Shown here piece after piece: positions 1 through 7,665 of a stretch of 35,287 nucleotides of DNA. Under the pieces are notes generated by a model. That model was not told the DNA's origin. It saw only the letters and a list, made by a program, of their open reading frames with translations, and ran no database searches. A program made the position numbers and the translations under genes. Location of the stretch: the NCBI GenBank assembly GCA_028284365.1, contig JANQRW010000075.1, forward strand, positions 1 through 35,287, given 5' to 3'. Origin of the DNA: Marinicella sp. (GTDB lineage Bacteria; Pseudomonadota; Gammaproteobacteria; Xanthomonadales; Marinicellaceae). Positions within the stretch are counted from its first letter, which is position 1; the number at the start of each line of letters is the position of its first letter.

Positions 1-95
1 AAGTGCACGCATGACAGCATTCAAGCAAGACTTATTGCCTTTCAGGCAAACCGTCATGCTTTCATTGCTTATGCTGGTCAAGCTGCTCAGCAGCT
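1..95 (-). repeat. Structured 66-bp repeat element, copy 1 (one unit plus leader hairpin)
   Basis: Read on the minus strand this matches the three plus-strand elements at 7304, 25214 and 35204. A leader hairpin occupies 81-95 (stem AGCTGC/GCAGCT, loop TGA), followed by TTGACCAGC and one 66-bp unit (72 down to 7). Inside the unit the conserved hairpin lies at 29-55: outer GAC/GTC, inner stem TTGCCT/AGGCAA, loop GAA. These stems differ from the other copies but still pair. A further unit would begin at position 6 (GCACTT), so the element may continue beyond the window. It lies about 120 bp past the stop codon of the upstream minus-strand gene, in the same orientation as that gene. This copy is the most diverged. 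Confidence 0.8.
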
Positions 96-215
96 TTCCT
101 TCAGCATTATAGTGAAGTTCACGCGATAATTGAATTGTAATGTCCCCAGCTTACAGGAATTCCAGTTGTTTGAGGTGTGTTGTTATTTGGACAAGTTCAG
201 AAAACCAGTCACTCA

Positions 216-1529
216 TTAAAACATCAACAAAGTCACTCTTTGTGCAACTACAATGTTGTTGTTTAAATTTCTTACATAACAGGCAACCACTTCGTTGCTG
301 CCTCCTTGCATACCTTTGATGCAATTTACATTGATCAGCACGGTACCAGAATTAACTTCCGCATTGGTGGCAAAAAACAAACCTTGATATGAAAAAGGAA
401 GGTTGACTACACAAGATCCTGCGTTGGCACCGTTCGATACAGAAAGCGCCTGATCATTGATGTTATTAAAGTAATCAAAGGTAACGCTGCCAACATTGCC
501 ACATGAAAAGGTAACACCCGCTTTAGCAAAGCCATAACCAGTAGCAACATTGCTGTGTTTGGCATCACCCGTTATTTCTAAATCATCAGTGATCGTGGTT
601 TTTTGGTTTAATTCAGTCTCTCCATGAACATACAAACCACCACTGGGTGGAGGAATTATATTGGCATTAGCAGGTCCAACGCTGACCCCCCTGTTATCAA
701 CCACCTGTAAAGCAAACTGACCATTGATGCTAACGATCAAAGGATCTACTCCATTAGCCGATAAAATCGATGTATCTTGCAGGTTGGAACGGCCATTGAC
801 TGTAACATCGTTGTTTAAGGTCGTTTCACCTGATACATGAAGGCCGTTGGTTGGCGCAACAGAACCGCCACCAATATTGGTGCCACCATTACTTTGTACC
901 TGAAATTTAGTTCCACCATTCACCCTTGCTCGTATGGGACTATCACCGGCAGAAGTTTCAATGAATAAACTGGTGTCTGTAGAAACCTGATTGCTATTAG
1001 ATCCGCCTATCAAAACATTGCCACTGTTGTAGGCAATACCGTTGGTCCGATCACTCCATAAGGAAGACGTATCATCTGTACCAGGTGACCATTCATTACC
1101 ATCAAACTTCAATACTTGCCCAACTGTGGCTCCGGTTGTATCCAGAAACTGAGATTGAATGGCATAAGGTGTGGCATTGATGCGTTGGGTAGGCAATAAG
1201 GCGGTGTGAGGATTGGTTGAGTCGGCTGGCCTTACCATAATTTTTATAAAATAGTCATCCCCAATAAATGGCCCGGCACCAAAATCCAACTCAACTGAAA
1301 GTAAACCATGATCCACTTCAATGTTTTCAAACTCCAATACCTGTAGCGGGTTATTTGAAGATGCCTCAGTCAACAGCTCAAACCTGAAATCATACTCACC
1401 GTTTGCTGGCGAACCATTGTCAGTCAAACTGCCCTGATAGGTAAACTGGCTGCCTACTGGAGCTGCCGAAAGCAAGACACTGGACAACAACAGCATCAAT
1501 ATCCAAACTTTATAATACCTTGTTTTCAT
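216..1529 (-). CDS. Exported surface-type protein of unknown function
   Basis: This is a 437-residue protein with a clear signal peptide (KTRYYKVWILMLLLSSVLLSAAPVG). The first mature segment has the pattern F-T-Y-Q-G-x-L-x-D-x-G-x-P-x-x-G-x-Y-D-F-x-F, seen at the N-terminus of many bacterial secreted proteins with tail-fibre-like repeats. The middle is rich in Gly, Asn, Ser and Thr with repeating 'GLHVSGETTLN' and 'GLYVHGETELN' segments, like beta-rich fibre or collar proteins. No enzyme motif is visible. I place the start at the second in-frame ATG (1529) because GAGGGG sits seven bases before it; a longer reading from 1559 would overlap the upstream gene. The stop of the 84-residue upstream gene lies at 1540, so translation is probably coupled. 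It does not carry the C-terminal IFxDxFE motif found in its partner. Function unknown; surface or fibre-like role is inference. Confidence 0.8.
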   Translation of the reverse strand: MKTRYYKVWILMLLLSSVLLSAAPVGSQFTYQGSLTDNGSPANGEYDFRFELLTEASSNNPLQVLEFENIEVDHGLLSVELDFGAGPFIGDDYFIKIMVRPADSTNPHTALLPTQRINATPYAIQSQFLDTTGATVGQVLKFDGNEWSPGTDDTSSLWSDRTNGIAYNSGNVLIGGSNSNQVSTDTSLFIETSAGDSPIRARVNGGTKFQVQSNGGTNIGGGSVAPTNGLHVSGETTLNNDVTVNGRSNLQDTSILSANGVDPLIVSINGQFALQVVDNRGVSVGPANANIIPPPSGGLYVHGETELNQKTTITDDLEITGDAKHSNVATGYGFAKAGVTFSCGNVGSVTFDYFNNINDQALSVSNGANAGSCVVNLPFSYQGLFFATNAEVNSGTVLINVNCIKGMQGGSNEVVACYVRNLNNNIVVAQRVTLLMF

Positions 1530-1539
1530 AATAATCCCC

Positions 1540-1794
1540 TCACTCAAATTCATCTTCAAAAATCAAATCAAGATTTTTTTGCCAAAACCCTGCTTGTACA
1601 ACAAACTGTCCACCGCTTGAAGTTTCAACACTGATTTGTCCTACACTGCCATTAAACTTGTACTGACCGCCTTCAGCAGCAGCACCTGAACCCAGCAATG
1701 ACTTGTCTTGTTGATAGGTCTGTCCGCTCAATACAAAAACACTCATTATCATGATGACAACAATCATTAACTTATTCACCGACTCAATATTCAT
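1540..1794 (-). CDS. Small exported protein with C-terminal LIFEDEFE motif
   Basis: An 84-residue protein preceded by a good ribosome binding site (GAGGT, eight bases before ATG at 1794). Residues 1-24 form a hydrophobic signal peptide. The mature part has the pattern G-A-A-A-E-G-G-x-Y-x-F-x-G-S-V-G-Q ... S-G-G-x-F-x-V-x-A-G-F-W, which I know as a short segment in larger secreted proteins of many bacteria; here it stands almost alone. The last residues, DLIFEDEFE, match a motif that ends several other exported proteins in this window. The gene sits 10 bp upstream of the next minus-strand gene, whose Shine-Dalgarno overlaps this stop region. Function unknown. Confidence 0.75.
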   Translation of the reverse strand: MNIESVNKLMIVVIMIMSVFVLSGQTYQQDKSLLGSGAAAEGGQYKFNGSVGQISVETSSGGQFVVQAGFWQKNLDLIFEDEFE

Positions 1795-1882
1795 AACTTA
1801 ACCTCAAAAACTTCACCACCAATGGTACGATAATCAGCCAGCAACCAATTCTGATCATTCCTGAAAAATTCTGAATATCGCT

Positions 1883-2779
1883 GTGGTGAACTCTGAAATG
1901 TTATCAACAAGCAGAAAAACCTGTGCTGCGGTGCAAATTTTTGCGGTTTCTTTTATAATGCTCGGCTCGTCAATTCCTTTGATCATTGCTACCTTGAAAA
2001 CAACCATACATATCATCAGATTTTTATTGCGTCTCACCGCTTTCCTTTTGGCGCTGGTGTTTGTGTTACCGTTTGTGATTCTGGGCATTCTGCTGGCGAA
2101 GTTGTTTCACAATCATCCAGTCAATGAGTTTTTATTGGTTTATTGGTCGCGGTTGCTGTGCTTTATTTGTGGTTTAAAAGTATATGTACACGGTATTAAA
2201 CCAGAAGCGCCGGTATTTTTGGTTGCTAATCACGTTTCCTGGTTAGATATTCCAGTGATCCACTCATTGATGCGAGCAGGTTTTGTGGCCAAAAGTGAAA
2301 TCAAATACTGGCCGATAGTGGGCTGGATTACCATGGTTGGTGATACATTGTTTTTGAAAAGAGGTAATGCCGAATCACGCAAAGGTGTGATCAGCCAAAT
2401 AAAGAAACGCCTGAGTGCGGGGCGATCAGTTGCTGTTTTTCCTGAGGGTACTGTGACGGATGGCAGTTACCTCAGAACCTTTCACCGACAGTTGATCCAT
2501 GCTGCCATCGAAACCCAAACTCCAATCTTGCCAGTGGCGATTAAATTCATCAATGCCAATGGCAGTCGTAATGACAAGGTAGGCTTTTTGAACAATGAAT
2601 TCTTTTTAGGCAGTGTGTGGCGGATTTTAACGTTGCCGAATTCGACCGTGGAAGTACATTGTGGTGGACTGGTAACAGATTTTGATTTAGGAGCAAGGGC
2701 AGTGACTTTACAAGCCCGCGCATACATTGAACAGGAGTTGCTGAGAAATGATTATATGCCAGCCCCCAATCAAGCCTAA
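1883..2779 (+). CDS. plsC: 1-acyl-sn-glycerol-3-phosphate acyltransferase (PlsC/LPLAT family)
   Basis: Member of the lysophospholipid acyltransferase family, which moves a fatty acyl chain onto lysophosphatidate at the inner membrane to make phosphatidate. The catalytic block N-H-V-S-W-L-D is at residues 116-122 (the H-x4-D motif) and the glycerophosphate-binding F-P-E-G-T is at 186-190. A hydrophobic stretch around residues 43-75 is the membrane anchor. The start is uncertain: the 1883 codon is GTG with no clear Shine-Dalgarno, and ATG codons at 1898 and 1958 are alternatives. The residues before about 40 do not look like usual PlsC sequence, so a shorter protein is likely. The gene overlaps the next one by 32 bp and opens a five-gene plus-strand run with envelope-lipid themes (uppP is fourth). 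Could be a related ornithine-lipid or other LPLAT enzyme. Confidence 0.85.
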   Translation: MVNSEMLSTSRKTCAAVQIFAVSFIMLGSSIPLIIATLKTTIHIIRFLLRLTAFLLALVFVLPFVILGILLAKLFHNHPVNEFLLVYWSRLLCFICGLKVYVHGIKPEAPVFLVANHVSWLDIPVIHSLMRAGFVAKSEIKYWPIVGWITMVGDTLFLKRGNAESRKGVISQIKKRLSAGRSVAVFPEGTVTDGSYLRTFHRQLIHAAIETQTPILPVAIKFINANGSRNDKVGFLNNEFFLGSVWRILTLPNSTVEVHCGGLVTDFDLGARAVTLQARAYIEQELLRNDYMPAPNQA

Positions 2780-3707
2780 AAACAAACACATACAATCGAT
2801 ATTGGCCAGTTCAAAGTTACGTTTGTTGCGCTTGCGCAAAAGCAATCCAGTTGTTGAACATGAAGTTAAACAAACGCTAAAAAATCCGCTTGCAACCTTA
2901 TTGGGTTACTACACCAAAAACCCCAATGATTCTGACACCATAGCCATCTTACTACACGGCTGGGAAGGCAGTTCACAATCAACTTATATTCAACTCTTAG
3001 CCGATAGCCTATACCAAACAGGTCTGGATATTTATCGCCTGAATTTGCGTGACCATGGTGACTCGCACCACATGAATGAAGCATTGTTTCATTCTTGTCG
3101 AATTGAAGAAGTTGTCCATGCGATGCAAAACATTCAAGCACAATTCCCGGATAAAGACTTGGTGATGTGCGGTTTTTCACTGGGTGGAAATTTTGCACTG
3201 CGAGTAGCGGCCAGAACCAAAGATGCCGGCTTGTCATTTAAGCATGTGTTTGCTGTTTCGCCACCGATCATACCTAAGCACAGTATGGAAGCCATCCACA
3301 ATTCAAAAATTTACAACAAATACTTCTTACGCAAGTGGAAACGCTCTTTACATATCAAGCACCAGCTGTTTCCACACATTTTCAGCGACAACCGATGGCA
3401 AGATGAGAAAAACTTAGAACGTTTAACCCAAATGCTGATAGTTGCACACACCGAATACACCAGCACCGATGATTACTTCAATGGCTATTCCATCACTCCG
3501 GAAATCATTGCTGAAATTAATTGTCCCACACATGTAATTACTGCCTGGGATGATCCCGTGATACCTTTTAAAGATTTTAGTACAATTGACCGCCTACCAC
3601 AGATTAAACTGATTACCAGCAAACATGGCGGCCATTGTGGCTTTGTCCAGGGCTGGTCGATGCGATCATGGATTGAAGATCATGTCATCAATGAGATAAC
3701 TAAATGA
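2748..3707 (+). CDS. YheT-like alpha/beta hydrolase
   Basis: A 319-residue alpha/beta hydrolase of the YheT (COG0429) type, a family usually annotated as predicted hydrolases or esterases with no firm substrate. Visible features are the oxyanion region LLHGWEG (68-74), the nucleophile elbow G-F-S-L-G-G-N with Ser144, an acidic residue in AWDDPVIP near the C-terminus, and the catalytic His in K-H-G-G-H-C-G-F at about 292-299. No signal peptide, so cytoplasmic. The ATG at 2748 lies within the end of plsC (32-bp overlap), and the stop overlaps the next start as ATGA at 3704-3707. That tight coupling supports one transcript with plsC and the TPR gene. Confidence 0.87.
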   Translation: MIICQPPIKPKNKHIQSILASSKLRLLRLRKSNPVVEHEVKQTLKNPLATLLGYYTKNPNDSDTIAILLHGWEGSSQSTYIQLLADSLYQTGLDIYRLNLRDHGDSHHMNEALFHSCRIEEVVHAMQNIQAQFPDKDLVMCGFSLGGNFALRVAARTKDAGLSFKHVFAVSPPIIPKHSMEAIHNSKIYNKYFLRKWKRSLHIKHQLFPHIFSDNRWQDEKNLERLTQMLIVAHTEYTSTDDYFNGYSITPEIIAEINCPTHVITAWDDPVIPFKDFSTIDRLPQIKLITSKHGGHCGFVQGWSMRSWIEDHVINEITK

Positions 3708-5701
3708 ATGAAATAGAAAACGTAAAAAAATTACATGCTGAGGGCCAGTTTGATGCGGCCATTTCGGCCTACAAAGAAATCCTTACAGCCGAACCAAACA
3801 ATGATGAGGCACATTTTGGCCTTGCTCACGCCAGCAGTCGCATTAATGATGTCGAGACGGCGTTGGAACATGTAGAGCTGGCTGTCAAACTATCACCTAA
3901 CTCTGAAAAATATCACCAGTTTAAAGGGCAAATGCTACTGGCGAACAAAAGAATAGATGAAGCCCTGAAAGCATTCAAAAGATCAATCAAGGAAAACCCA
4001 AATCTATTCTATTCTTACTTGGCTATTGGCGATATATATGCCATGAAAGATAATTTTGTAGAAGCCGAAAAACATTACAAGTTGGCATTGAAAGTCTATG
4101 ATGACGGCATTCCTGCAATCACAAGGTTGGCTAAACTTTACATGCTTTTTAATGACTTGGATGGAGCCGAAAAGGTCTTGCAAACTGCAGAATTAAGATT
4201 TCCAGAAGAAACTAACCTGAAAACGCATATGGGAATTTTACGCCTGGAGCAAGGTCAAGAGGGTTTTGCAGAATTGTATTTTAAAAAGATTATTGAAAGT
4301 GAACCTGATAATTTTGTCGCAAAAGCATACTTAGCCATCAGTCTATTAAAAGCTGATCCAAGTCAAGCCTTACAAATAACCAATGAATTAATCAATAAAA
4401 AAGCCCATATTCCTGAACTTATGATTGCTCTGGGACTCATGCACGTCAAGAGCGGCCACTATGTCGATGCAATAGGGCATCTACAACCAATATGCCAGTC
4501 CGGATTAGCTTATCCCAGTTGGATGGTGGCACTTGCTTTAGCTTACGCCGGTGTATCCAAGCCAGATCAAGCAGAAATTGTATTGCAAGATGTTTTAAGG
4601 AAAGGAAATCACAGCCAAGCCCTCATGATGCTTGCTCAAATTCATCAAGCCAACAAAGATTATGGTAAAGCTTTAAAAGTTTTTAATCAAATAGGCCAAA
4701 ACAGTAATGATTATTTACATTCACTGTTGATGCAAGCAGAGTGCTTATATGCCATGGAAAAACATGATCTAGCAATAGAAAAAATTGATACCATTCTCAA
4801 TAGCAATCCTGACCACAACACTGCTGTCAAACTGAAACTCAATGCCCTGTCACAATTGCATCGCTATGAAGATGCTTTGGAACTGATTGACGCCATCGAT
4901 GAAAACAAACAATCTGATCAGTTCAATCAACTGATGGATCTTTATGCAGGGCTGCTATTGGATGCCAAACAAGACTACCAAAAGGCGTGGCATCATTTCA
5001 GCAAAATTAAACCACCAAAATCGTTTGAGGTTCAATTGTTAACAGCAGACGAAGAAAAACAGGTTCAAGCCTTTGAAACACAAACACCACAATCATTGTT
5101 TAGGTTTGTATTCACCGATCCAGCAACAGGCCATCATGATTTCATCAACTGGCTGCTGGACAATAACGTAACACCCATGATAGATCGTTTTACTTCTAAA
5201 AGTCGAAAAGATCTTTTTAATGAGGAATGGACGGTTAAAAAGTTGGCTGAACTGGATCAAACACAAATTCACTTCTTTCGAAAAAAATACGTTAAACAGT
5301 TGAACTTGTTGATTGATAATAACACCCAAAACATTGCTGACTTCATTCCATTTTCACCGATTAATCTAGCCATCATTAAACGGGTTTTCCCGAAAGCGCA
5401 AGTACTTGTACTTAGTCGAAATTTTGCTGATTTGAGGCTACACAATCACGTATTTGGCAGTTTCCAAGTGCATTATTCTCAGTTTTCCAAAGTGATCAAT
5501 CAAATGGTTGCGATGAACCCTAATTTATCAATGGTCGACATTGATGCCTGGCAAGATGGTGATGAGATGACCATTAATAACATCGAAAAAGTTTTTGGAG
5601 ACAACCTGACGCCATTTAAAGTCAGTGATGTCACTCCATTGGATCGTTTGATCTTTCCATACATGCACTGGAAAAATTACCAACAACAATTGAATCCATA
5701 A
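3704..5701 (+). CDS. TPR protein with degenerate sulfotransferase-like C-terminal domain
   Basis: A 665-residue cytoplasmic protein. Residues about 1-390 are tandem tetratricopeptide repeats, each with the A-x3-[YF]-x3-[LI] ... P-x-N pattern, for example 'AISAYKEILTAEPNNDEA' near residue 20. From about residue 465 the sequence resembles the sulfotransferase domain that often follows TPRs in gammaproteobacteria: I-P-F-S-P-I-N-L-A-I-I-K-R-V-F-P-K-A and V-L-V-L-S-R-N-F-A-D mirror the 'ALFPxAxI' and 'RRDPxD' segments. The phosphosulfate-binding loop expected before this (P-R-S-G-T-T) is replaced by FVFTDPATGHHDF. I infer a non-catalytic domain. It overlaps the upstream gene by ATGA and its TAA is followed directly by the uppP ATG. 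No signal peptide or membrane segment is seen. Confidence 0.8.
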   Translation: MNEIENVKKLHAEGQFDAAISAYKEILTAEPNNDEAHFGLAHASSRINDVETALEHVELAVKLSPNSEKYHQFKGQMLLANKRIDEALKAFKRSIKENPNLFYSYLAIGDIYAMKDNFVEAEKHYKLALKVYDDGIPAITRLAKLYMLFNDLDGAEKVLQTAELRFPEETNLKTHMGILRLEQGQEGFAELYFKKIIESEPDNFVAKAYLAISLLKADPSQALQITNELINKKAHIPELMIALGLMHVKSGHYVDAIGHLQPICQSGLAYPSWMVALALAYAGVSKPDQAEIVLQDVLRKGNHSQALMMLAQIHQANKDYGKALKVFNQIGQNSNDYLHSLLMQAECLYAMEKHDLAIEKIDTILNSNPDHNTAVKLKLNALSQLHRYEDALELIDAIDENKQSDQFNQLMDLYAGLLLDAKQDYQKAWHHFSKIKPPKSFEVQLLTADEEKQVQAFETQTPQSLFRFVFTDPATGHHDFINWLLDNNVTPMIDRFTSKSRKDLFNEEWTVKKLAELDQTQIHFFRKKYVKQLNLLIDNNTQNIADFIPFSPINLAIIKRVFPKAQVLVLSRNFADLRLHNHVFGSFQVHYSQFSKVINQMVAMNPNLSMVDIDAWQDGDEMTINNIEKVFGDNLTPFKVSDVTPLDRLIFPYMHWKNYQQQLNP

Positions 5702-6457
5702 ATGGCAGACTTTTTACAATGGGTAATTTTGGCCTTGGTGCAAGGCCTGACCGAATTTTTGCCTATTTCATCATCGGCCCATTTAATTTTGGCTTCCAAA
5801 TTTGCTGGTTGGCAGGATCAGGGTTTGGTCATGGATATTGCTGCACACTTCGGTTCTTTATTAGCGGTGATTTGGTATTATCGCAAAGATGTGTTGGACC
5901 TGTTAACAGGTAAAGATTGGCCTTTATTTCAACAGCTGTTATTCGCCAGTATCCCCATCGCAATAACCGGTTTTTTATTCGCAGACTACATTGATAACTA
6001 CCTGCGCGGCGTGCTGGTCATTGCCTCATCGTCTGCTTTGTTTGGGGTGTTGTTGTGGTTCACTCAAAGATACAGTAAAAACCAACCCTTAGACTTAAAG
6101 TCTGCTTTGATTATTGGTTTGGCACAATGTTTGGCTTTGATTCCTGGTGCTTCGCGTTCTGGCATTACCATGACCGCTGGTATGGTTTTGGGTTTAAGTA
6201 AAGCCACTGCAGCTAAATTTTCATTCTTGTTAGCCATTCCAGCCATCTTAATGACCACCACCTATGGTGTTTTGAAGTTGATACAAGCCCCACAAAGTTA
6301 CGATTTGGCAGGCGTGTTCACTCTGGTTACCTTGAGCTTTTTTGCCGCCTGGTTTTGTATCCACTGGTTCATGAAGTACATTCAAAAAATTGATTTTGTT
6401 TGGTTCATGCATTACCGGATTCTATTAGCCATTTTGATTGTCTTAACCTTATTATGA
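5702..6457 (+). CDS. uppP: Undecaprenyl-diphosphatase UppP/BacA
   Basis: Integral membrane enzyme that dephosphorylates undecaprenyl pyrophosphate to recycle the lipid carrier for peptidoglycan and other envelope polymers. The 251-residue protein has the two family signatures: Q-G-L-T-E-F-L-P-I-S-S-S-A-H-L at residues 14-28, with the catalytic Glu18, and P-G-A-S-R-S-G at 148-154. About seven to eight hydrophobic segments cover the rest. It is a little shorter than the usual 265-275 residues, but both motifs and both ends look intact. It starts on the base after the TPR stop and its TGA overlaps the ATG of the next gene, so it is in the middle of an operon. Confidence 0.95.
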   Translation: MADFLQWVILALVQGLTEFLPISSSAHLILASKFAGWQDQGLVMDIAAHFGSLLAVIWYYRKDVLDLLTGKDWPLFQQLLFASIPIAITGFLFADYIDNYLRGVLVIASSSALFGVLLWFTQRYSKNQPLDLKSALIIGLAQCLALIPGASRSGITMTAGMVLGLSKATAAKFSFLLAIPAILMTTTYGVLKLIQAPQSYDLAGVFTLVTLSFFAAWFCIHWFMKYIQKIDFVWFMHYRILLAILIVLTLL

Positions 6458-7308
6458 ACAAACCAAAATCAATTACTTTTGAAACCCGCTATGGCAACAT
6501 AGCTGCCTTGCAGTGGGGCGCCGGTAATAAAAGTAAGGTATTGGCATTGCATGGTTGGTTAGACAATGCTGCCAGCTTTTGGCACTTAGCACCTTTATTG
6601 GAATCAAAAGACATGGAAATCACTGCGATTGATTTTCCTGGACATGGCCATTCAGCTCACCGTGCACCTGGACACAACTATGGCTTCATTGATTATGTCA
6701 TGGACATGCAGGCAGTAATTAAACAAGTCGATCAGCCTGTTGATCTGTTGTGCCATTCCATGGGTGCTGCCATTGCAGTGATGTATGCAGCAGCCTTTCC
6801 AGAACAGATTAGAAAAATGGTGTTATTGGAAAATATCGGCCCACTGCCTCCCTATCAGCCAGGTAAGGCTGTTCAGTCATTGCGTGAAGCTTTAAAGTTA
6901 TGGGACAAGCATTCACTGCAACACAAACGCTTTTATCCCAACATTGATCAAGCCATCAAAGCACGACAAGAGGCCACCCCCATGGACAGTGATGTTATCC
7001 GACCTATGGTCGCAAGGGGCTTGTGCGAAACCCCTCAGGGTTATCATTGGCGCACTGATAAGAGATTGCGCCTGCGCAGTTTTTTTCGCATGGCCGAACA
7101 ACAAATTCAAGAATTCCTTGCAGCCACAACTGTACCAACCCAGTTGATCATTGGCGAACCTCGCACCAAAGCATTGCAATACCCGATGTTCGATGAACGT
7201 CTAAAAGCCTTAAATCCAGACGAATGCCTAAAAATCTCAGGTGGCCACCATTTGCACATGACCGATGCCAAACAAGTTGCCAGAGCTGTGCTCAAATTTT
7301 TAAGCTGA
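6454..7308 (+). CDS. Alpha/beta hydrolase (SERHL-like)
   Basis: A 284-residue alpha/beta hydrolase. I start at ATG 6454, which overlaps the uppP stop as ATGA; a longer open frame from 6400 lies wholly within uppP. Visible are L-H-G-W-L-D-N at 32-38, D-F-P-G-H-G-H-S at 60-67, the nucleophile elbow C-H-S-M-G-A with Ser102, and a C-terminal S-G-G-H-H-L-H-M carrying the catalytic His. The D-x-P-G-H-G-x-S and E-N-I-G-P-L-P-P-Y segments resemble the serine-hydrolase-like (SERHL) branch. Substrate unknown. Last gene of the plsC-led run; its stop codon TGA (7306-7308) sits at the leading edge of a repeat element, which would form its 3' untranslated region. Confidence 0.87.
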   Translation: MNKPKSITFETRYGNIAALQWGAGNKSKVLALHGWLDNAASFWHLAPLLESKDMEITAIDFPGHGHSAHRAPGHNYGFIDYVMDMQAVIKQVDQPVDLLCHSMGAAIAVMYAAAFPEQIRKMVLLENIGPLPPYQPGKAVQSLREALKLWDKHSLQHKRFYPNIDQAIKARQEATPMDSDVIRPMVARGLCETPQGYHWRTDKRLRLRSFFRMAEQQIQEFLAATTVPTQLIIGEPRTKALQYPMFDERLKALNPDECLKISGGHHLHMTDAKQVARAVLKFLS

Positions 7309-7458
7309 TAATCACCTCAACCAGCGCAGGTAATGAAAGATTGGCGGTTTTATCGGAGATAAAGAAGCCTGTCTTGAGTACCGTGGCGCGTGCAGGTAAT
7401 GAAAGATTGGCGGTTTTATCGGAGGTAAAGAAGCCTGTCTTGAGTACCGTGGCACCTG
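7304..7458 (+). repeat. Structured 66-bp repeat element, copy 2 (two tandem units)
   Basis: Leader TGATAATCACCTCAACCAGC is followed by two near-identical 66-bp units, 7326-7391 and 7392-7457; I see a single clear internal difference (A/G in the right stem arm). Each has the shared hairpin, at 7343-7369 and 7409-7435: outer GGC/GCC, stem TTTATC, loop GGA, right arm GATAAA in unit 1 and GGTAAA in unit 2. The unit 2 change turns a T-A pair into T-G, which is a G-U wobble if the plus strand is the RNA. The leader hairpin seen in copies 1 and 3 is not formed here. The element begins at the stop codon of the upstream hydrolase gene and is followed by a terminator, so it lies in that gene's transcript. 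Confidence 0.9.
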
Positions 7459-7483
7459 TACTTGTTTAGGCAAGTAGGTTTTT
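7459..7483 (+). terminator. Rho-independent terminator after the plsC-led operon and repeat
   Basis: Stem TACTTG (7459-7464), loop TTTAGG, stem CAAGTA (7471-7476), GG, then TTTTT (7479-7483). The preceding CC could pair with the GG after the right arm, with small bulges. It directly follows the second repeat unit. From 7484 to 7665 I see no gene, only a second small inverted repeat GGCTGT/ACAGCC (7494-7509) without a T-run. Confidence 0.6.
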
Positions 7484-7665
7484 CTGGTAAGGCGGCTGTC
7501 TATACAGCCTTAATCGCAGTTCTTGGATCAGTCCTGACATTGACATAACATCACCATCCTTGGCGAAGATTTTCATGGATATCAATGTCAGAACCGGGAT
7601 TGAATCACACGCCGCAGCCCCAATAGCGCTCCTTAAAAAATTATAGCCGCACTGTCTGTTTACAT

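Noticed and set aside
1954-1959. TATAAT as a plsC promoter
   Set aside because: A perfect -10 but no matching -35 at 16-18 bp; it falls within the possible coding start and I cannot decide, so no feature is called.
1855-2088. 77-codon minus-strand open frame opposite the plsC start
   Set aside because: Low-information sequence on the opposite strand of plsC with no start signal.
7332-7362. Tiny open frame after AGGTA in each repeat unit (M-K-D-W-R-F-Y-R-R)
   Set aside because: Other units give different, shorter peptides (M-R-A-W-R-F-T, M-K-A), so it is not conserved.
7224-7469. 81-codon plus-strand open frame over the repeat
   Set aside because: It begins inside the hydrolase gene in another frame and its content is simply the repeat units; no ribosome binding site.
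7494-7509. GGCTGT/ACAGCC inverted repeat as a terminator of the AbgT gene
   Set aside because: No T-run on either strand and about 160 bp beyond the AbgT stop; too weak to call.
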